DNA from: Telopea speciosissima
Taxonomy: Eukaryota; Streptophyta; Magnoliopsida; Proteales; Proteaceae
NCBI RefSeq assembly: GCF_018873765.1
Contig: NC_057925.1
Location: forward strand, 46,345,010-46,409,009
Length of the DNA: 64,000 bases
Direction of reading: 5' to 3'
The position numbers and the translations under genes were made by a program. Positions within the stretch are counted from its first letter, which is position 1, and each line of letters begins with the position of its first letter. The notes below the pieces were generated by a model that was not told the DNA's origin, searched no databases, and worked only from the letters and a program-made list of their open reading frames with translations. Below are positions 1 to 10,375 of this stretch, one piece after another.

Positions 1-72
1 GACAAGCAGTCATTAATGCTTCCCCCATAAATTCTTTGGTAAGTCGAGTAAGTAAAAGTGTATTCACCATTT

Positions 73-1113
73 TCAAGTAGAGTCATATTTTTTCTTTCTC
101 GCTACTCCATTCTGTTGAGGACTATAGGGTGCCGTTGTTTGATGGATAATTTCATAAACTTCACAAAAATCATCAGTGGAGAAGTATTCCCTTCCCCTAT
201 CAGTTCGTAAGATTTTAATCTTACGATTCAATTGATTTTTCACTTCGGCTTTGTAGATTTTGAATTTCTCCAAAGCCTCATCTTTAGTCCTTAACAGATA
301 TACATATGTGTATTTTGAACAGTCATCTATAAATGTGATGAAATATCTTTTACTACCTCTAGTTAGAATACCTTCTAACTCACACAAATCAGAATGTACT
401 AATTCTAAGAGTTGTGTATTCTTTTCTACTTTCTTAAAAGATTTTCTAGCAATTTTAGACTTGATGCATACAGAACATTTATCATAACTAAAAGATGTGC
501 ATTCTGGTAATAAACCTAATTTAACCATATTTCTCATGCACTTATAATTAACATGCCCAAGTCTAGAATGACATGTATCAAAAGTAGAAACAATGTAAGC
601 AGAAGATGAATTTTTATTAATCATATTAAATTTATACATCCTGTTCGATGCATATCCTTTCCCAACATAAACTCTCCCTTTGGACACTATGATGTTCCCT
701 GACTCAAACAGGATTTTAAATCCATATTTGTCAAGCAAGCTTACAGACATTAAGTTCTTCCTAATATCAGGAACATGAAGTACATCATTCAAAGTAAGCT
801 TTTTCCCGGATGTGAGATTCAAAACCACTGTGCCTCTACCTATGACCTTAGCAGTTGAAGAATTTCCCATAAAGAGATCTTGTCCATCTGCTATAGGTTC
901 ATAAACTTTGAACAAATTTTTGTTCTTGGCAACATGTTTGGTTGCACAGGAATCGATCCACCATTCCTCATCATCACCCACTGCATATACCTTAGATATC
1001 ATAGCAGCCCAGTCATCATTGTCAACCATATTGGCTTGGTCCTTTTGTTGTTTCTCCTGGATATAAACTCTGCACTGTTTCTTGAAATGATCGGCTTTTC
1101 GCATTTCCAGCAA
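73..1113 (-). pseudogene. Copia pol fragment: protease, GAG-pre-integrase, integrase core
   Basis: The reading frame shows, in order, a Copia protease-like motif (WIDSCATKH, near residue 52, in place of the usual D-S-G/A context), a GAG-pre-integrase HHCC zinc region (H and H in CHSRLGHVNYKC, then CSVC), and the integrase core with HSDLCELEG, the FIDDCSKYTYVY stretch and TDRGREY. The frame ends near QQNGVARK just inside the window edge. It follows the gag frame of the same element. Function in an intact copy would be polyprotein cleavage and cDNA integration. I see no intact link to an RT domain here. Confidence 0.88.
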
Positions 1114-1901
1114 GCCACTTTGGGATTAATAATTGTACCCTTCTTCTTCTCAGAAACAGTGCCTTTTCCATCATACTTTCTCTTCTTGCCCTTAGAAGAT
1201 GCATTTTCTATGACGTGAGCCTTTGGAGATTTTTCCTCCAATTCAAGTTTATCCAGTTTGCGAGAATTCTCTTCAACTTGGATATACTTAATCAACTCTT
1301 GCATAGTCATTGCATCCTTCTTCTGTTTCAACTCTTTTCGACAATCTTTCCAAGCAAAAGGTAACTTTGAAATAATAGATGACACTTGGAAAGATTTGTC
1401 AAGAGAATGGCCCTCAGAGATGATTTAATTCATGAGACCTTGTAACTCATAGGTTTGTGAAATAATAGACTTATCTTCTACCATCCTGTAATCAAACAAC
1501 TTACTTATAAGAAACTTCTTGTTACCAGCATCCTCAATCTTGTACTTTTTGTCGAGATCCTCCCATAGTTCTCTCGACGTGTTGTCTGCAAATTTGGGCT
1601 CATACACATCATAAAGTGTGTTTGATAACCCATTGAGGATGTAGCTCTTGCACATGAAGTCGTCTTGCTCCCACTTCTGGTGTTGCTGTTTCTGCACCGG
1701 TGTCTCCCCACTTGAAGCTTCTGCAGTGGTGTCTGTCGGTGTCGGTGCTACTGGCTTCTCTTCGTTCAGGACATGAGCAAGTTTCAAAGCAGTGAGGAAG
1801 AAATACATCTTCCCTTTCCAACGTTTGAAAAATGACCCATCAAACTTCTCAAGTTTGCTTATCTCGTTCCCAGGTATCTTCATGATTGCAGTCTCCTCCA
1901 T
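999..1901 (-). pseudogene. Copia gag (UBN2-type capsid plus zinc-knuckle remnant)
   Basis: The gag start ATG at 1901 lies 23 bases inside the 5' LTR. The N-terminal part (1425-1901, 158 residues) reads like a Copia gag with KLEKFDGSFFKRWKGKM and later LWEDLDKKYKIED. A stop near 1425 separates it from the continuation (999-1385), which holds a basic region and a partial zinc knuckle (CWKCEKP). Gag packages the element RNA in virus-like particles in family members. The internal stop and the broken knuckle argue against function. Confidence 0.85.
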
Positions 1902-1923
1902 TGAAAAAATACTGTCTTAAGAT

Positions 1924-2319
1924 TGTTAGAAATCTAAACAAAAAAAGGAGAGGACAGAAAGATGGCCTGAGTCGAACGAAGTCGTTCTGACCTTAAGACA
2001 GTATTTGCACCCTCCTAATCCTGCAAAGGGTTGCAGCAAACCTGCTTCCCAAGATAAATCAGGCGGACTGTTACTGGTTGCAGAGACAGTAACACTAAGT
2101 GCAAAGTGCACCACCAAAGCGCCACATTGCGCCTCACGCACACGCGTACGCGCTCAGACGATTACCGTCCTCGCTCGCAAGTGCACCGTACAATCTCTTC
2201 TAGCATTACATGTGATAATAATAACTACTAACTACTAACACATATAAACCCAATGAGCTTTTCTTTTATAGCCAATGTGGGATTAAAAGTCCACATCAAT
2301 ATTTTGAAAAATTCCAACA
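1924..2319 (-). repeat. 5' LTR of the left Copia element
   Basis: On the minus strand the 396-bp LTR begins TGTTGGAATTTTTC and ends GATTTCTAACA. It contains a TATA-like box (plus-strand complement at 2263-2271) about 50 bp in, followed by GC-richer sequence. The motif CTTAAGACAGTATTT occurs both inside the LTR (near 1990-2006) and just downstream in the leader (near 1908-1922), probably a small duplication. Confidence 0.8.
2263..2271 (-). promoter_or_regulatory. TATA-like box of the LTR
   Basis: On the minus strand this reads CTATAAAAG, about 50 bp downstream of the LTR start, which fits the Pol II promoter position in a Copia LTR. It would drive the element, not a host gene. Confidence 0.5.
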
Positions 2320-3030
2320 TATGGTATCAAGATCCTCTAGTTTATTGAAGTAAATGTTGGGAGTTTGATGTCTTGTATTCCGTTACTTGTACAAGTGTGG
2401 TGATTCTGAAAGGTTGTTAAGAAGCCATATGGTATTTTGGCAAATTTCCTGCATAGGATTCCGCTATAAATTTGTAGTCATGGTTCTTTCTTTGTAATCA
2501 ATCTAAGTAGGTATGAGGACGAGTGATTGTAACCCCTCATCTTATAGCAAACCTAGGTAATCTCGCTAAAACACATAAATCCTTGTGTGCATTGTTTGGT
2601 TACAACTTTCATTATTCTCTACATCGTATTAAAATTTTAATTAATCGTTGCTTCTCTTCCTTGCAATTTCAATTTCTAGGTGTTCAATCAGCCCTAGGCC
2701 GATTTTGATCCGATCAGAATCGGAATCAACAGGAACCGATCGTCTCATCTGAGTTATTCCTGGTTGATTGGGACTAAATCAATAGGCCCTAATTCATAGT
2801 TGATGTAATTTTCTCTCTTATAATTATAGAAATAAATATTTCTTACTTCTCTGAATTGAAAAAAGATGCCTTACCAAAAAAACAATCGAAAAAAGATGAG
2901 TATAAGATGAGAATTGGAGTAGTTCTAATTCAAGCAGGGGTCATTTCCATACGGGTTGGGACATTGACAGACTCATGCGGGGTACAGCGCCAGCGTGCGC
3001 AGCCTTGACCCAATATTTCCCCACTTGTAA
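2320..3030. other. Non-coding spacer with repeat debris
   Basis: No convincing coding exon is seen. Around 2690-2800 an AATCGG-rich segment (GATCCGATCAGAATCGG) resembles stretches near 8840-8945 and 10570-10625 and is probably a decayed repeat. Confidence 0.5.
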
Positions 3031-3530
3031 GCATGGTTTTAATGCATAGAATCCATGGTTTTAGTGCATGGTATCGGAATGGGTATTGGCAACACGTAAA
3101 TCGATCGATACAATATCGACTTGGATTAGCTACATGGGATAAAATTATCCCTGAATTTTCTTTAAAAAATGAGTTTTTTGATCATTTTACCCTTTGTTCG
3201 TACCGTGCTACCGATATGGTATCGATATCGATGATTAGCAAAACTGGTACATATCGATACGGGCGATACGATCCCGATACTTGGACAAAATCAGATTGGG
3301 TATCGGTCACTTTGAGAATCGATATGCCTGTATGGGACAGGTGTGCCTTGGTTTTCCTAAAAAAATAAAATTTTGACTGTTTTACTCCTGAGTCCTGATC
3401 CATATCATTCCACCAATACGAACTCAGCACGATATCAGGATCAATGGCTTGCACTAGAGATATTGATCACCATTCGGGCAATGCAATATGTGTCGGGCTG
3501 ATACCGAGACCTCAAACCATGCTCTTAGGC
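3031..3530. repeat. ATCGATATCGG-rich MITE-like repeat region
   Basis: The segment is dense in short motifs such as GGTATCG, CGATACG and ATATCGATG and is bounded by CATGGTTTTA-like and AAACCATG-like ends. The same signature occurs at 7035-7265, 7540-7610 and 58560-58770, each with a CATGGTT or AAACCATGG end. I infer a dispersed non-autonomous DNA transposon family. Open frames here are incidental. Confidence 0.55.
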
Positions 3531-3577
3531 CTTAGGCCTTAGGCCGTCACAGAGATGCCCCAAACCTCATTTCTCTA

Positions 3578-3598
3578 TGATGATGATGATGATGATGT
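3578..3598. repeat. (GAT)n microsatellite
   Basis: Seven consecutive GAT-type triplets, preceded by TCTAT. Confidence 0.7.
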
Positions 3599-3729
3599 AC
3601 CTCTCTAATTAATCTCTATTCCAAGATTGTTGGATCAGTATATTTTGGGAGATGTTTCTCAAAGTGACCGAAACCTAATCTGATACTCTGCATTAAAACC
3701 ATTTTTATTGAATCCAAGTAGTTGCACAC

Positions 3730-3881
3730 GGGTTTGGATCAGATCCCCATCTGGGGACGCATGGGGTCAAATCTGGACCATCCATGGGATGTGGGTCCAA
3801 CATATCATAGGTGGGTCCCACACCTCATGGAGGATCCAGATCTATCCCCATGGTCCGCAGATGGAGACCTGATCCAGACTC
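3730..3881. mobile_element. Foldback MITE with Mutator-like 9-bp target duplication
   Basis: The two halves are inverted copies about 70 bp long: the left end GGGTTTGGATCAGATCCCC matches the reverse complement of the right end GAGTCTGGATCAGGTCTCC. The flanks are GTTGCACAC (3721-3729) and GTTGCGCAC (3882-3890), a 9-bp duplication with one mismatch. Long inverted arms with a 9-bp duplication are typical of MULE-type MITEs. No transposase is present. Confidence 0.75.
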
Positions 3882-3894
3882 GTTGCGCACAGTT

Positions 3895-4055
3895 TTTTTT
3901 TTTTTTGGTAAAAGAGAATTTCATTGAAAAGAGGGGCAAGGATTACACATGGAGTCCTGTTCACATAAAGTCAGGAGCCAAGGATTGGAGTTTGGCCAAT
4001 CTATTTTACTTGCCAAAGATAGGGCCTTCCTAGCTAGAGAGTTAGCGACCGAGTT
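3895..4055 (-). mobile_element. 5'-truncated L1-type LINE tail
   Basis: On the minus strand the sequence encodes a fragment like the C-terminus of plant L1 ORF2 (NSVANSLARKALSLAS, part of the RNase H-like tail), then a stop, a short 3' UTR and a poly(A) tract, seen as T-run at 3893-3905 on the plus strand. The 9-mer CGCACAGTT flanks it at 3886-3894 and 4056-4064, a target duplication that overlaps the right flank of the MULE-type MITE. Confidence 0.75.
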
Positions 4056-4344
4056 CGCACAGTTGCTATCAAAGAATACAAATGACAAAAAGATTAAAAA
4101 AAAAAATTGGTGGTATGATGAATGGTAGATGTAACTAATTTCTTGTGAACAACAGTGTCACAAAGGGAAGGTCCAAAAATCTCATCCTTTCATTCAAGTA
4201 AGCGCAATCAGAAACCGGATAGCCTTTGCCAATTCCACAATTGATTTTGTTCTCGAAAATCTAATTCCGATTCTTCAAACCATAGATCTAAATTTCTAAA
4301 CACGTGCAAATATGTATTGTTTTTTCTATGGTGTTAATTAATGG

Positions 4345-4478
4345 GAGAATATTCTCTGTGCCGTAGCACAGGTTGCGCTTAGACACATAGGTCAATCACT
4401 CAGGGGGGCAGGATGATCATTGCGTCCACCCCATGTTTCTGGGCGCAACTTGCACTGCAGCACAGAGAAGAGCGTCCC
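4345..4478. mobile_element. Foldback MITE
   Basis: The left end CTCTGTGCCGTAGCACAGG and the reverse complement of the right end CTCTGTGCTGCAGTGCAAG pair over about 25 bp, continuing GTTGCGC on both sides. The size is about 134 bp and it is non-coding. Confidence 0.65.
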
Positions 4479-4479
4479 T

Positions 4480-5680
4480 ATGTTCTTCCTTTTTTCTACC
4501 AATATATATATATATTCTTATTTTCTACCAAAAAAATATATATTTTCCCTTTAATGATACAAAAAAAAACTAAACAGTAAAGAGTATTTCGGACCATCAA
4601 CAGGACCATCAACATATATGGAAAGTAATAGTGACTTTAGATTTGTAAATCAACCCTTCAATGTGGAAAGAAGCATAACTGTCCCCTAATCTTCTCCAAC
4701 CCACAAAAAGCAAACTGTCCTTATTCTTCCCAAACCACAAAATACTCGTGGCATCTTTTAATATTTTGGGGTCCCACCAAACGTTTGTCTACCTAGCTAA
4801 GGAAGCAGTGAGAGAGAAAGAGATATTTTTGGAGGCTTTGGATACTTTGGTATACTCTCTCTCTCTCAAATTTGGGTGGAAAATGGGTTATGCAGCAGCA
4901 AATAAAAAGAGAGAAGACTACTTAAGAGGGCCAAGAGGCAGCTGGTAAAATAAGAAAAAACAAATAGTAAGAAAGAACCTGCCACCCTATCGTGCAGCGA
5001 AGCATCCTCTGGAAATATGAAAATGATCAAGAGTATGGTAGTCATTTCTCATACCCCTGTGTCTCGATGCAAAGATAACATGTGCTACACGATCAAATGG
5101 CGTTCTTTTTCCTAGACAAATAATATGAAGTCTAAGAATGTCACAAGGTCTTATAGTTGTAGGTTCTAACTCCTAACCAAATAATGAAAAATTCTTTTAG
5201 GGGCATAAGACTATAAGAGAAAGGGCGGTGTTGGTTGTTGCCATGGTGCTCTAGTTGGTTGGGTAAGACGTATAAGAGGGGTATTTCTATCATTTCATGG
5301 TTATTACTAAAGCTCTAATGGTAAGTAATAACTCAGGTTAATCTATCTCTCTCCATGTATATTTAATTTCATAATGTGAGTACTTACCAACCATTCCTTT
5401 CCTTCCTCTATAAGATTTGGGTTTTGTTTTTGGTGTGTTATTAACTTTTTGCTTCTGTTGAGAACCAATGAAATTCCTATATTCGGAAGTTAATGAATAG
5501 ATAAAGAAGACTGAGTGGAGAACCCATCACAGAAGAAGCGTAAAGGGTTCTAAGCCGAAAGGCACAAGCTTCTTCTGCAACTTCACCTGCTCAAACTACC
5601 AACCATCTTTCCCCTCTCTCTCTCTCTCTCCCTAAACCAGTAAACCATTAATAAAATCAGAGATAGTCAACAGTGTGAAG
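4480..5680. other. Upstream region of the phytocyanin gene
   Basis: AT-rich with no convincing gene. A 66-codon frame at 4748-4948 has no recognisable homology. A CT-microsatellite at 5614-5633 lies in the probable 5' UTR or core promoter of the gene at 5681. A TATA-like TGTATATTTAAT at 5356-5367 is a possible, unproven core element. Confidence 0.4.
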
Positions 5681-6409
5681 ATGGAAAGAATGGGAAGGAG
5701 AATGGGACATCTCTTGGTTTTGATTATTGTGGTGGTGAGTGTGAGCTTGGGAGGAGGAAGAGGGGTTTCAGCAGGAGAAGCAACACAGGTTCATCATGTT
5801 GTGGGAGGAGATCGTGGGTGGGATATCGCTTCTGACATCGCTGCGTGGGCTGCCGATCGTCTCTTCCGTGTTGGAGATAAAATCTGTAACTTCTGCTTTC
5901 CTTTTCTCACTCTATCTCTTAATACCATGAACTGTTTGATGATGAGTCTCAATGAATGTTGGTTAAACTGTAGTTAATTACTCTGTTCTGGTTCAAAATT
6001 TTAAAAATGGATGGATGGATTTGCAGGGTTTGCGTATTCGGCAGCAGGGGAGAGCATAGTGGAGCTAGGGAGCAGAGAAGAGATGGAGGCCTGCGATGTG
6101 ACCAACCCAATCCGTATGTACACAGACGGCCTAGACAGCATCACCCTCGACGGTGTAGGCACCCGCTTCTTCGCTAGTGGCCGCCCTGAAAGTTGCAAGA
6201 AGGGTCTTAAGCTGAACGTCGATGTGTTGCCGCAGCAGCAAACCCAGATGGATCTCATAAACCCTCTTACCACCATCCCTTTTCATGAGGTCGTAGCTGC
6301 CGGACCCACCACCCCATCTGCAGCGGTTCCACTGCCGGCGGCTCCTCCTCTGTCATTGCTTGTGTCTGGATTGTTCTTCTTCTCTTGGTTCTTCTTGCCT
6401 TTCTTCTAA
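5681..6409 (+). CDS. Early nodulin-like phytocyanin, GPI-anchored, copper ligands lost
   Basis: Two exons, 5681-5885 and 6027-6409, are joined over a 141-bp GT-AG intron. The junction restores the Trp of ...GDKI-WFAYSAAG, and this intron position is typical of plant phytocyanins. The product is 195 residues: a signal peptide (about 1-32, core GHLLVLIIVVVSVSL), a plastocyanin-like domain (about 38-140, HHVVGGDRGWD, FRVGDKI, GVGTRFFAS, CKKGLKLNVDV), a Pro/Ala/Thr-rich linker and a hydrophobic tail (LSLLVSGLFFFSWFFLPFF) fitting a GPI signal. Two Cys (in EACDV and ESCKKG) probably form the conserved disulfide. The usual copper His are absent: the first is replaced in GESIVEL, and the H-C near the second Cys is S-C here. 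That places it with early nodulin-like proteins, cell-surface proteins that do not bind copper. I chose the ATG at 5681 because the signal peptide follows directly. Confidence 0.92.
5886..6026 (+). other. Intron of the phytocyanin gene
   Basis: Donor GTAACT at 5886 and acceptor TTTGCAG ending at 6026. It interrupts a Trp codon after its first base (phase 1). Confidence 0.9.
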
Positions 6410-6413
6410 TTTC

Positions 6414-6419
6414 AATAAA
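6414..6419 (+). terminator. Polyadenylation signal AATAAA
   Basis: A canonical AATAAA five bases after the phytocyanin stop codon. It is very close to the stop, so a further downstream signal may be used. Confidence 0.45.
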
Positions 6420-7034
6420 TGACAAGCGGGATTTCAGAGTTCCTGTTCTATGATGCTCTTTCTACTAAGCATTGTTACTGTGAAAGATTGGATAATTTTA
6501 GGGTGTTTTTTTTTTTGGGGTTTGATTGTGTGAGATTGTGATCTGAGCATAGATACTTGGTTAAATTAAAATGTTTCCATTTTATTGCATTTATCATTTA
6601 ATGTACTCAAATTAGGTTAGCATGAACTGAATAGAATTTTGCCATTTCTTCTGTTTTCTTTGTAACAGGAAAAAAATTGAAGGCTTACCCAAAAAACAAA
6701 AAAGGAAAAAAATTGAAGGATCTTACAAATCCTGCAAGTAGTGGCCAAAAAGCTCTTACTTATGAGTCACATGAGTGTCCCAAAGGAGGCTTTCCCATTC
6801 AATGCTTTTTGTTTTACAATTAGAATCCCTGCAGAGTCTATTGAGGGCCATTCGTGTCGGAGATTTGCCCACACTCCATTCCACAGGGAATTTAATTTCG
6901 GAATCCGAGGCCAAATTGGTGCTATCAATTCCAGTAGAATTGAAATTCGTGCCAAAAACCTTAGAATTGATTCCTCATATATGTAGACATAGCGATCCAG
7001 TTCCAAGAACCCAAGAATTGGCTGCTCTGGAGAG
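6420..7034. other. Intergenic, no gene seen
   Basis: No supported exon. The stretch 6740-7030 is open in more than one frame and on both strands but matches no family I recognise. The motif GGAATC/GATTCC recurs, suggesting decayed repeat DNA. Confidence 0.4.
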
Positions 7035-7265
7035 AGTCATGGTTCTAAGTATCGGTATCTGTTTCAGTTTTGCACTTTGTCGATTCTGATATTGTTCCGA
7101 TAAGATATCAGTGACATGGTATAGACAAAGGATGAAACAGTCAAAAAAACCTATGTTTTTTAAAGGAGGATCAAGGATAAACTTGTCTGATACGGTCTAT
7201 CCGATATCGTAGTGGTTTCTAAGTTGATCGATATTTGTTCCAATACCGGGCACTAAAATCATGGT
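7035..7265. repeat. ATCGG-rich MITE-like repeat copy
   Basis: Begins TCATGGTTCTAAGTATCGG and ends AAAATCATGGTTTGG, with internal GATATCG and GATACGG motifs. It is the same family as 3031-3530. Confidence 0.5.
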
Positions 7266-7369
7266 TTGGAATGTCTAGAATCAGGATTTGGATTCCACGA
7301 TGTAAGAACTAAGAAGTAATCGTAATAAATAAATAATTAAAAGAAGAAGATAAAAAATAAGAGGGGTCT

Positions 7370-7475
7370 CCTAACAAGTGGCTAGCAAGGTCATTTCATG
7401 TGAGGAGAAGAGAGAGATAAGACAGATGTGGTAGCATACCTTGCATTGTCAGTATAGAGAACCTTTTTCAAAAGG
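7370..7475. repeat. Foldback-type MITE fragment (family with 46005-46325)
   Basis: Contains AAGGTCATTTCATGTGAGGAG, GAGAGATAAGACAG and terminal AGAGAACCTTTTTC, shared with the tandem pair at 46005-46325. Confidence 0.5.
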
Positions 7476-7539
7476 CATTGTGGCCCTGTGCCAATGTGGT
7501 AACCAATCAAGTTTCTAATCATTTCATCTATACAGTATT

Positions 7540-8660
7540 GGCACGGTGTCAAGATTGGTGGCTAGTGATACAGATATTGGCAATTGGATATTGATACCTC
7601 AAACCATGGATCCATTTGTCCAATTAAGAAATTTGTGTATAGAAAAACTCTTAACTCAATTATTATTGACAACGAAAAGGTGCACGATTGTATGGAATGA
7701 AATATCATGTACCGTATATGATCAGATCCATCTAACGGTTGTGTACATGATCGTGCAGCATGTAGAGCCTTACCTTTTTGTCTAATGAAAAGTAACAAAT
7801 ATAAAGGGGACTCAAACTTTACAAGAACAAGTCCAAAACTTGTACAAAAAATCTATCAGCAAACCATTCACTCTAAAGCACAAGAAGAGTCAGAAACCAC
7901 TTACCACCCAACCTATTGCTTAATAGTGCTTCCCTCTAATAATAAATATAGCAATTTTATCCAAGTACCTAATGATCTTGTTGTTTCTACTAGACATAGA
8001 CTTGCATGATGTAACAAACAAAATATATTTTTTTTCCTTTTTAGTTAATTTATTCTCTTCAATTTTCTAAATACTCTTTCCCTCATAAATCGGTAACTAA
8101 CAGATCAAAAAATCCGTCCACCTTGCATGACAACTGAAAATGAACTCTCATTACCTTGCCATTTTAATTCTATTACTTCTGTTAATGATTTATCTCTATC
8201 TTTTCTTGACTATCCGGTTTTAATTTGTGCAGGAACGTATCAACCAAGGCTAGACATATCCACCTAGACTTTTTGTCTTCTGGTACAGGGTCGCTTATTT
8301 TTGAGAGTTGCAAGATTTTAACCGCCTACCATGACTTGGAATCAGAGATCATGTCAAAGTGAAAGAAATGTGAGTTTCCAACAAACAAATCACCCACCTT
8401 GTCCCAAGACCAACACAGGACCATTGGCCATGGATCCTTTTGCCTTTGTTGCTTGATCTTCATAACCTTGTACAGAATGATACTAATTTTTTTGTTAATT
8501 AAATCCTGTCAGCTCTCCAATGCTTTGGATGACTACATTTGCTTGGAAAGCAATCCAAGGTCATCATGTTTTTTGGTACAATCAAGACACTGTAAATAAA
8601 TTATATTTCTTTGCCTTAGTAATGCATTTCTTACATCCTATATTGTAAATTTTTTTATAA
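7540..8660. other. Intergenic, repeat debris only
   Basis: A short ATCGG-type piece ends at 7610 (CAAACCATGG). The remainder to 8660 shows no gene, RNA or structured repeat that I can support. Confidence 0.4.
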
Positions 8661-8802
8661 TATGACAGCACTCCCATGTGTCTATCTCTTTTCTCCTCAA
8701 AACAAGGGGATAGAGGTGTCTTTTCAAATGGAGAAGAGAGAGATAGACTCATGCGAGTGCTGGCATAGGCCACACTCCCAGACAAAGAACTTTCTCCCTA
8801 AA
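8661..8802. mobile_element. Foldback MITE, family A copy 1
   Basis: Contains CAGCACTCCCATGTGTCTAT and, inverted, ATAGACTCATGCGAGTGCTG, ending at GGCCACACTCCCAGACAAAG. The arms pair around a central AAAACAAGGGG. Family members lie at 9095-9270, 10189-10375 and 39525-39697. Confidence 0.7.
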
Positions 8803-9094
8803 AAAATTGTAAATTTTCTTGAAATGATCTTTCGTGATTTAAAAATCGGAATCAGATCGATCAAATCGGCCAATTCGGATAAGATTCAATTGTGACCATT
8901 TGGATCGACCATGATGGAGCCCGATCATTGAATCGGAATTGTTTGAAGGAATAGAATGAACATCCTAGCTTGTATGAATTATAAAGAGTGAGGTAATTTT
9001 AAGAGGGGGAAAAATTGTCAGGTAGAAATATGTTCACTTTGCAAAAGATGTTTCTCTGCATGGAAAATGTGGAAAAGAAAAGTACGTATAATTT

Positions 9095-9270
9095 AGGGAA
9101 GCAGTTTTCTGTATGGGAGTGTGGCCTACACCAGCACTCCCATGTGTTTATCTCTCTCTTCCTTAAAATAAGGGGGTAGAGGTGTCATTTCACATGGGAA
9201 GGAGAGAGATAGACTTATGGGAGTGCTGACGTAGACCCCACTCCCGAAGAGAGAACTTTTTCCTTATAAT
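9095..9270. mobile_element. Foldback MITE, family A copy 2
   Basis: Starts GGGAAGCAGTTTTCTGTATG and ends AGAGAACTTTTTCC. The internal arms AGCACTCCCATGTG and CTTATGGGAGTGCT are inverted copies. About 175 bp, non-coding. Confidence 0.75.
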
Positions 9271-10188
9271 TTAAATTAAATTTACCTTCACTTTCACAAC
9301 TAGTGATATGATTAGACCCATGTGTCATCATTCACTCCCAGTCTCCCCCACCTTCTATAGAAAATATCCTTCCCCATGCTAATTGAAAAGTTCTCCCACA
9401 GAAGCTGGGATCTATAATTTTTTTTTTAACTTAAGCAAAATGAAACGAGAAAATTGTTATTCTTTTCTGGAAGGTGAGGTTAAAGGTTCTACTACTTTTC
9501 ATTCCAATTAAACACTGGAAAAAGGATTTTCTACACTGTTCCACAGTGCCCCTCATTAGCCAATCCAACCAGTTGGAGCCAAAGACAGAGAAGTATACTA
9601 CAAAATTAAATTGAAATGGGTAGATGGGTAAATCCAAATTGATTTATTAGATATTCTAAATGGTGCTGTAGAAGTAGCCAAGAGGTCACTGTGTAGAAGA
9701 CTAGAAGTTATTATTATGTATTGAAGTGGGGCATGCAAAGAGTTGTTTCCAAGAACCTTCCTCCAACTGAGCAGAGGACAACATCTAATCTTGGTCTTCT
9801 GCCATCCATGCAAGGTAGCAAGGGACCCGCCTCTCTCTCTCTCTCTCTCTTTAATTTTGGCTTTTAGGGCTTTAGTAGAGTTCAGCAATTAGTTACAGTG
9901 AACATATTAAGATTGTGACAAGTTTAATTGAACTATATGGTTTGTGCGTCTGTTGGGACTTGGAATCTTGGATCCATCTATAATCTGACCTACCCATCCA
10001 TTACTTCAAATGTAAGTAAAACCTTCAGTTTCACCAATTTGGATCATGGTCCTGCCCCTTCAGCTTCATCAATTTGGATCATTTATTGTCCGACAGGACC
10101 ATGCTGCCTAGATACGGTGAGACATACAATGACCACCTTATCCTTGCCCAAACGCCTTCCCTTGATTATAATATATTTATGAGAACCA
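9271..10188. other. Intergenic; includes a CT-microsatellite
   Basis: No gene recognised. A (CT)n run lies at 9832-9850. Confidence 0.4.
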
Positions 10189-10375
10189 ATTTCTGTCCGA
10201 GAGTGCTGGCGTAAGGGAGTGCTGGCGTAGGGAGTGTAGCCTACACCAACACTCCCATGTGTCTATCTCTCTCCTCCTTAAGATAAGAGAGCAGAAATAT
10301 CTTTTCACATGGGGGAGAGAGATAGACTAATGGAAGTGCTTGCGTAGGCTACACTCCCAGACATCTTTTTTCCTA
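10189..10375. mobile_element. Foldback MITE, family A copy 3 with a duplicated end
   Basis: The same arms as the other family A copies, but the left terminal segment GAGTGCTGGCGTA occurs twice in a row (10201-10235), so one end was duplicated. A CT-microsatellite follows at 10395-10418. Confidence 0.7.

Larger units (their letters stand above)
1..2319 (-). mobile_element. Copia LTR retrotransposon, 5' half, cut by the window edge
   Basis: The order on the minus strand is 5' LTR (1924-2319), gag (1901 downward), zinc knuckle, protease and integrase, which is the Copia gene order. The element runs off the left edge inside integrase, so RT and RNase H are not visible. Coding is broken by stops and frame changes between 1385-1425 and 999-1113, so this copy is probably dead. 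The 5' LTR has matching TGTTGG and CTAACA ends. Confidence 0.9.

Noticed and set aside
2320..2340. Primer-binding site TATGGTATCAAGATCC on the plus strand
   Set aside because: The LTR next to it belongs to a minus-strand element, so the primer-binding site should lie at the other end. The likeness to TGGTATCAGAG is partial and probably incidental.
4748..4948. 66-codon open frame upstream of the phytocyanin gene
   Set aside because: No recognisable domain, low complexity CT and GA codon content, and no splice or promoter support.
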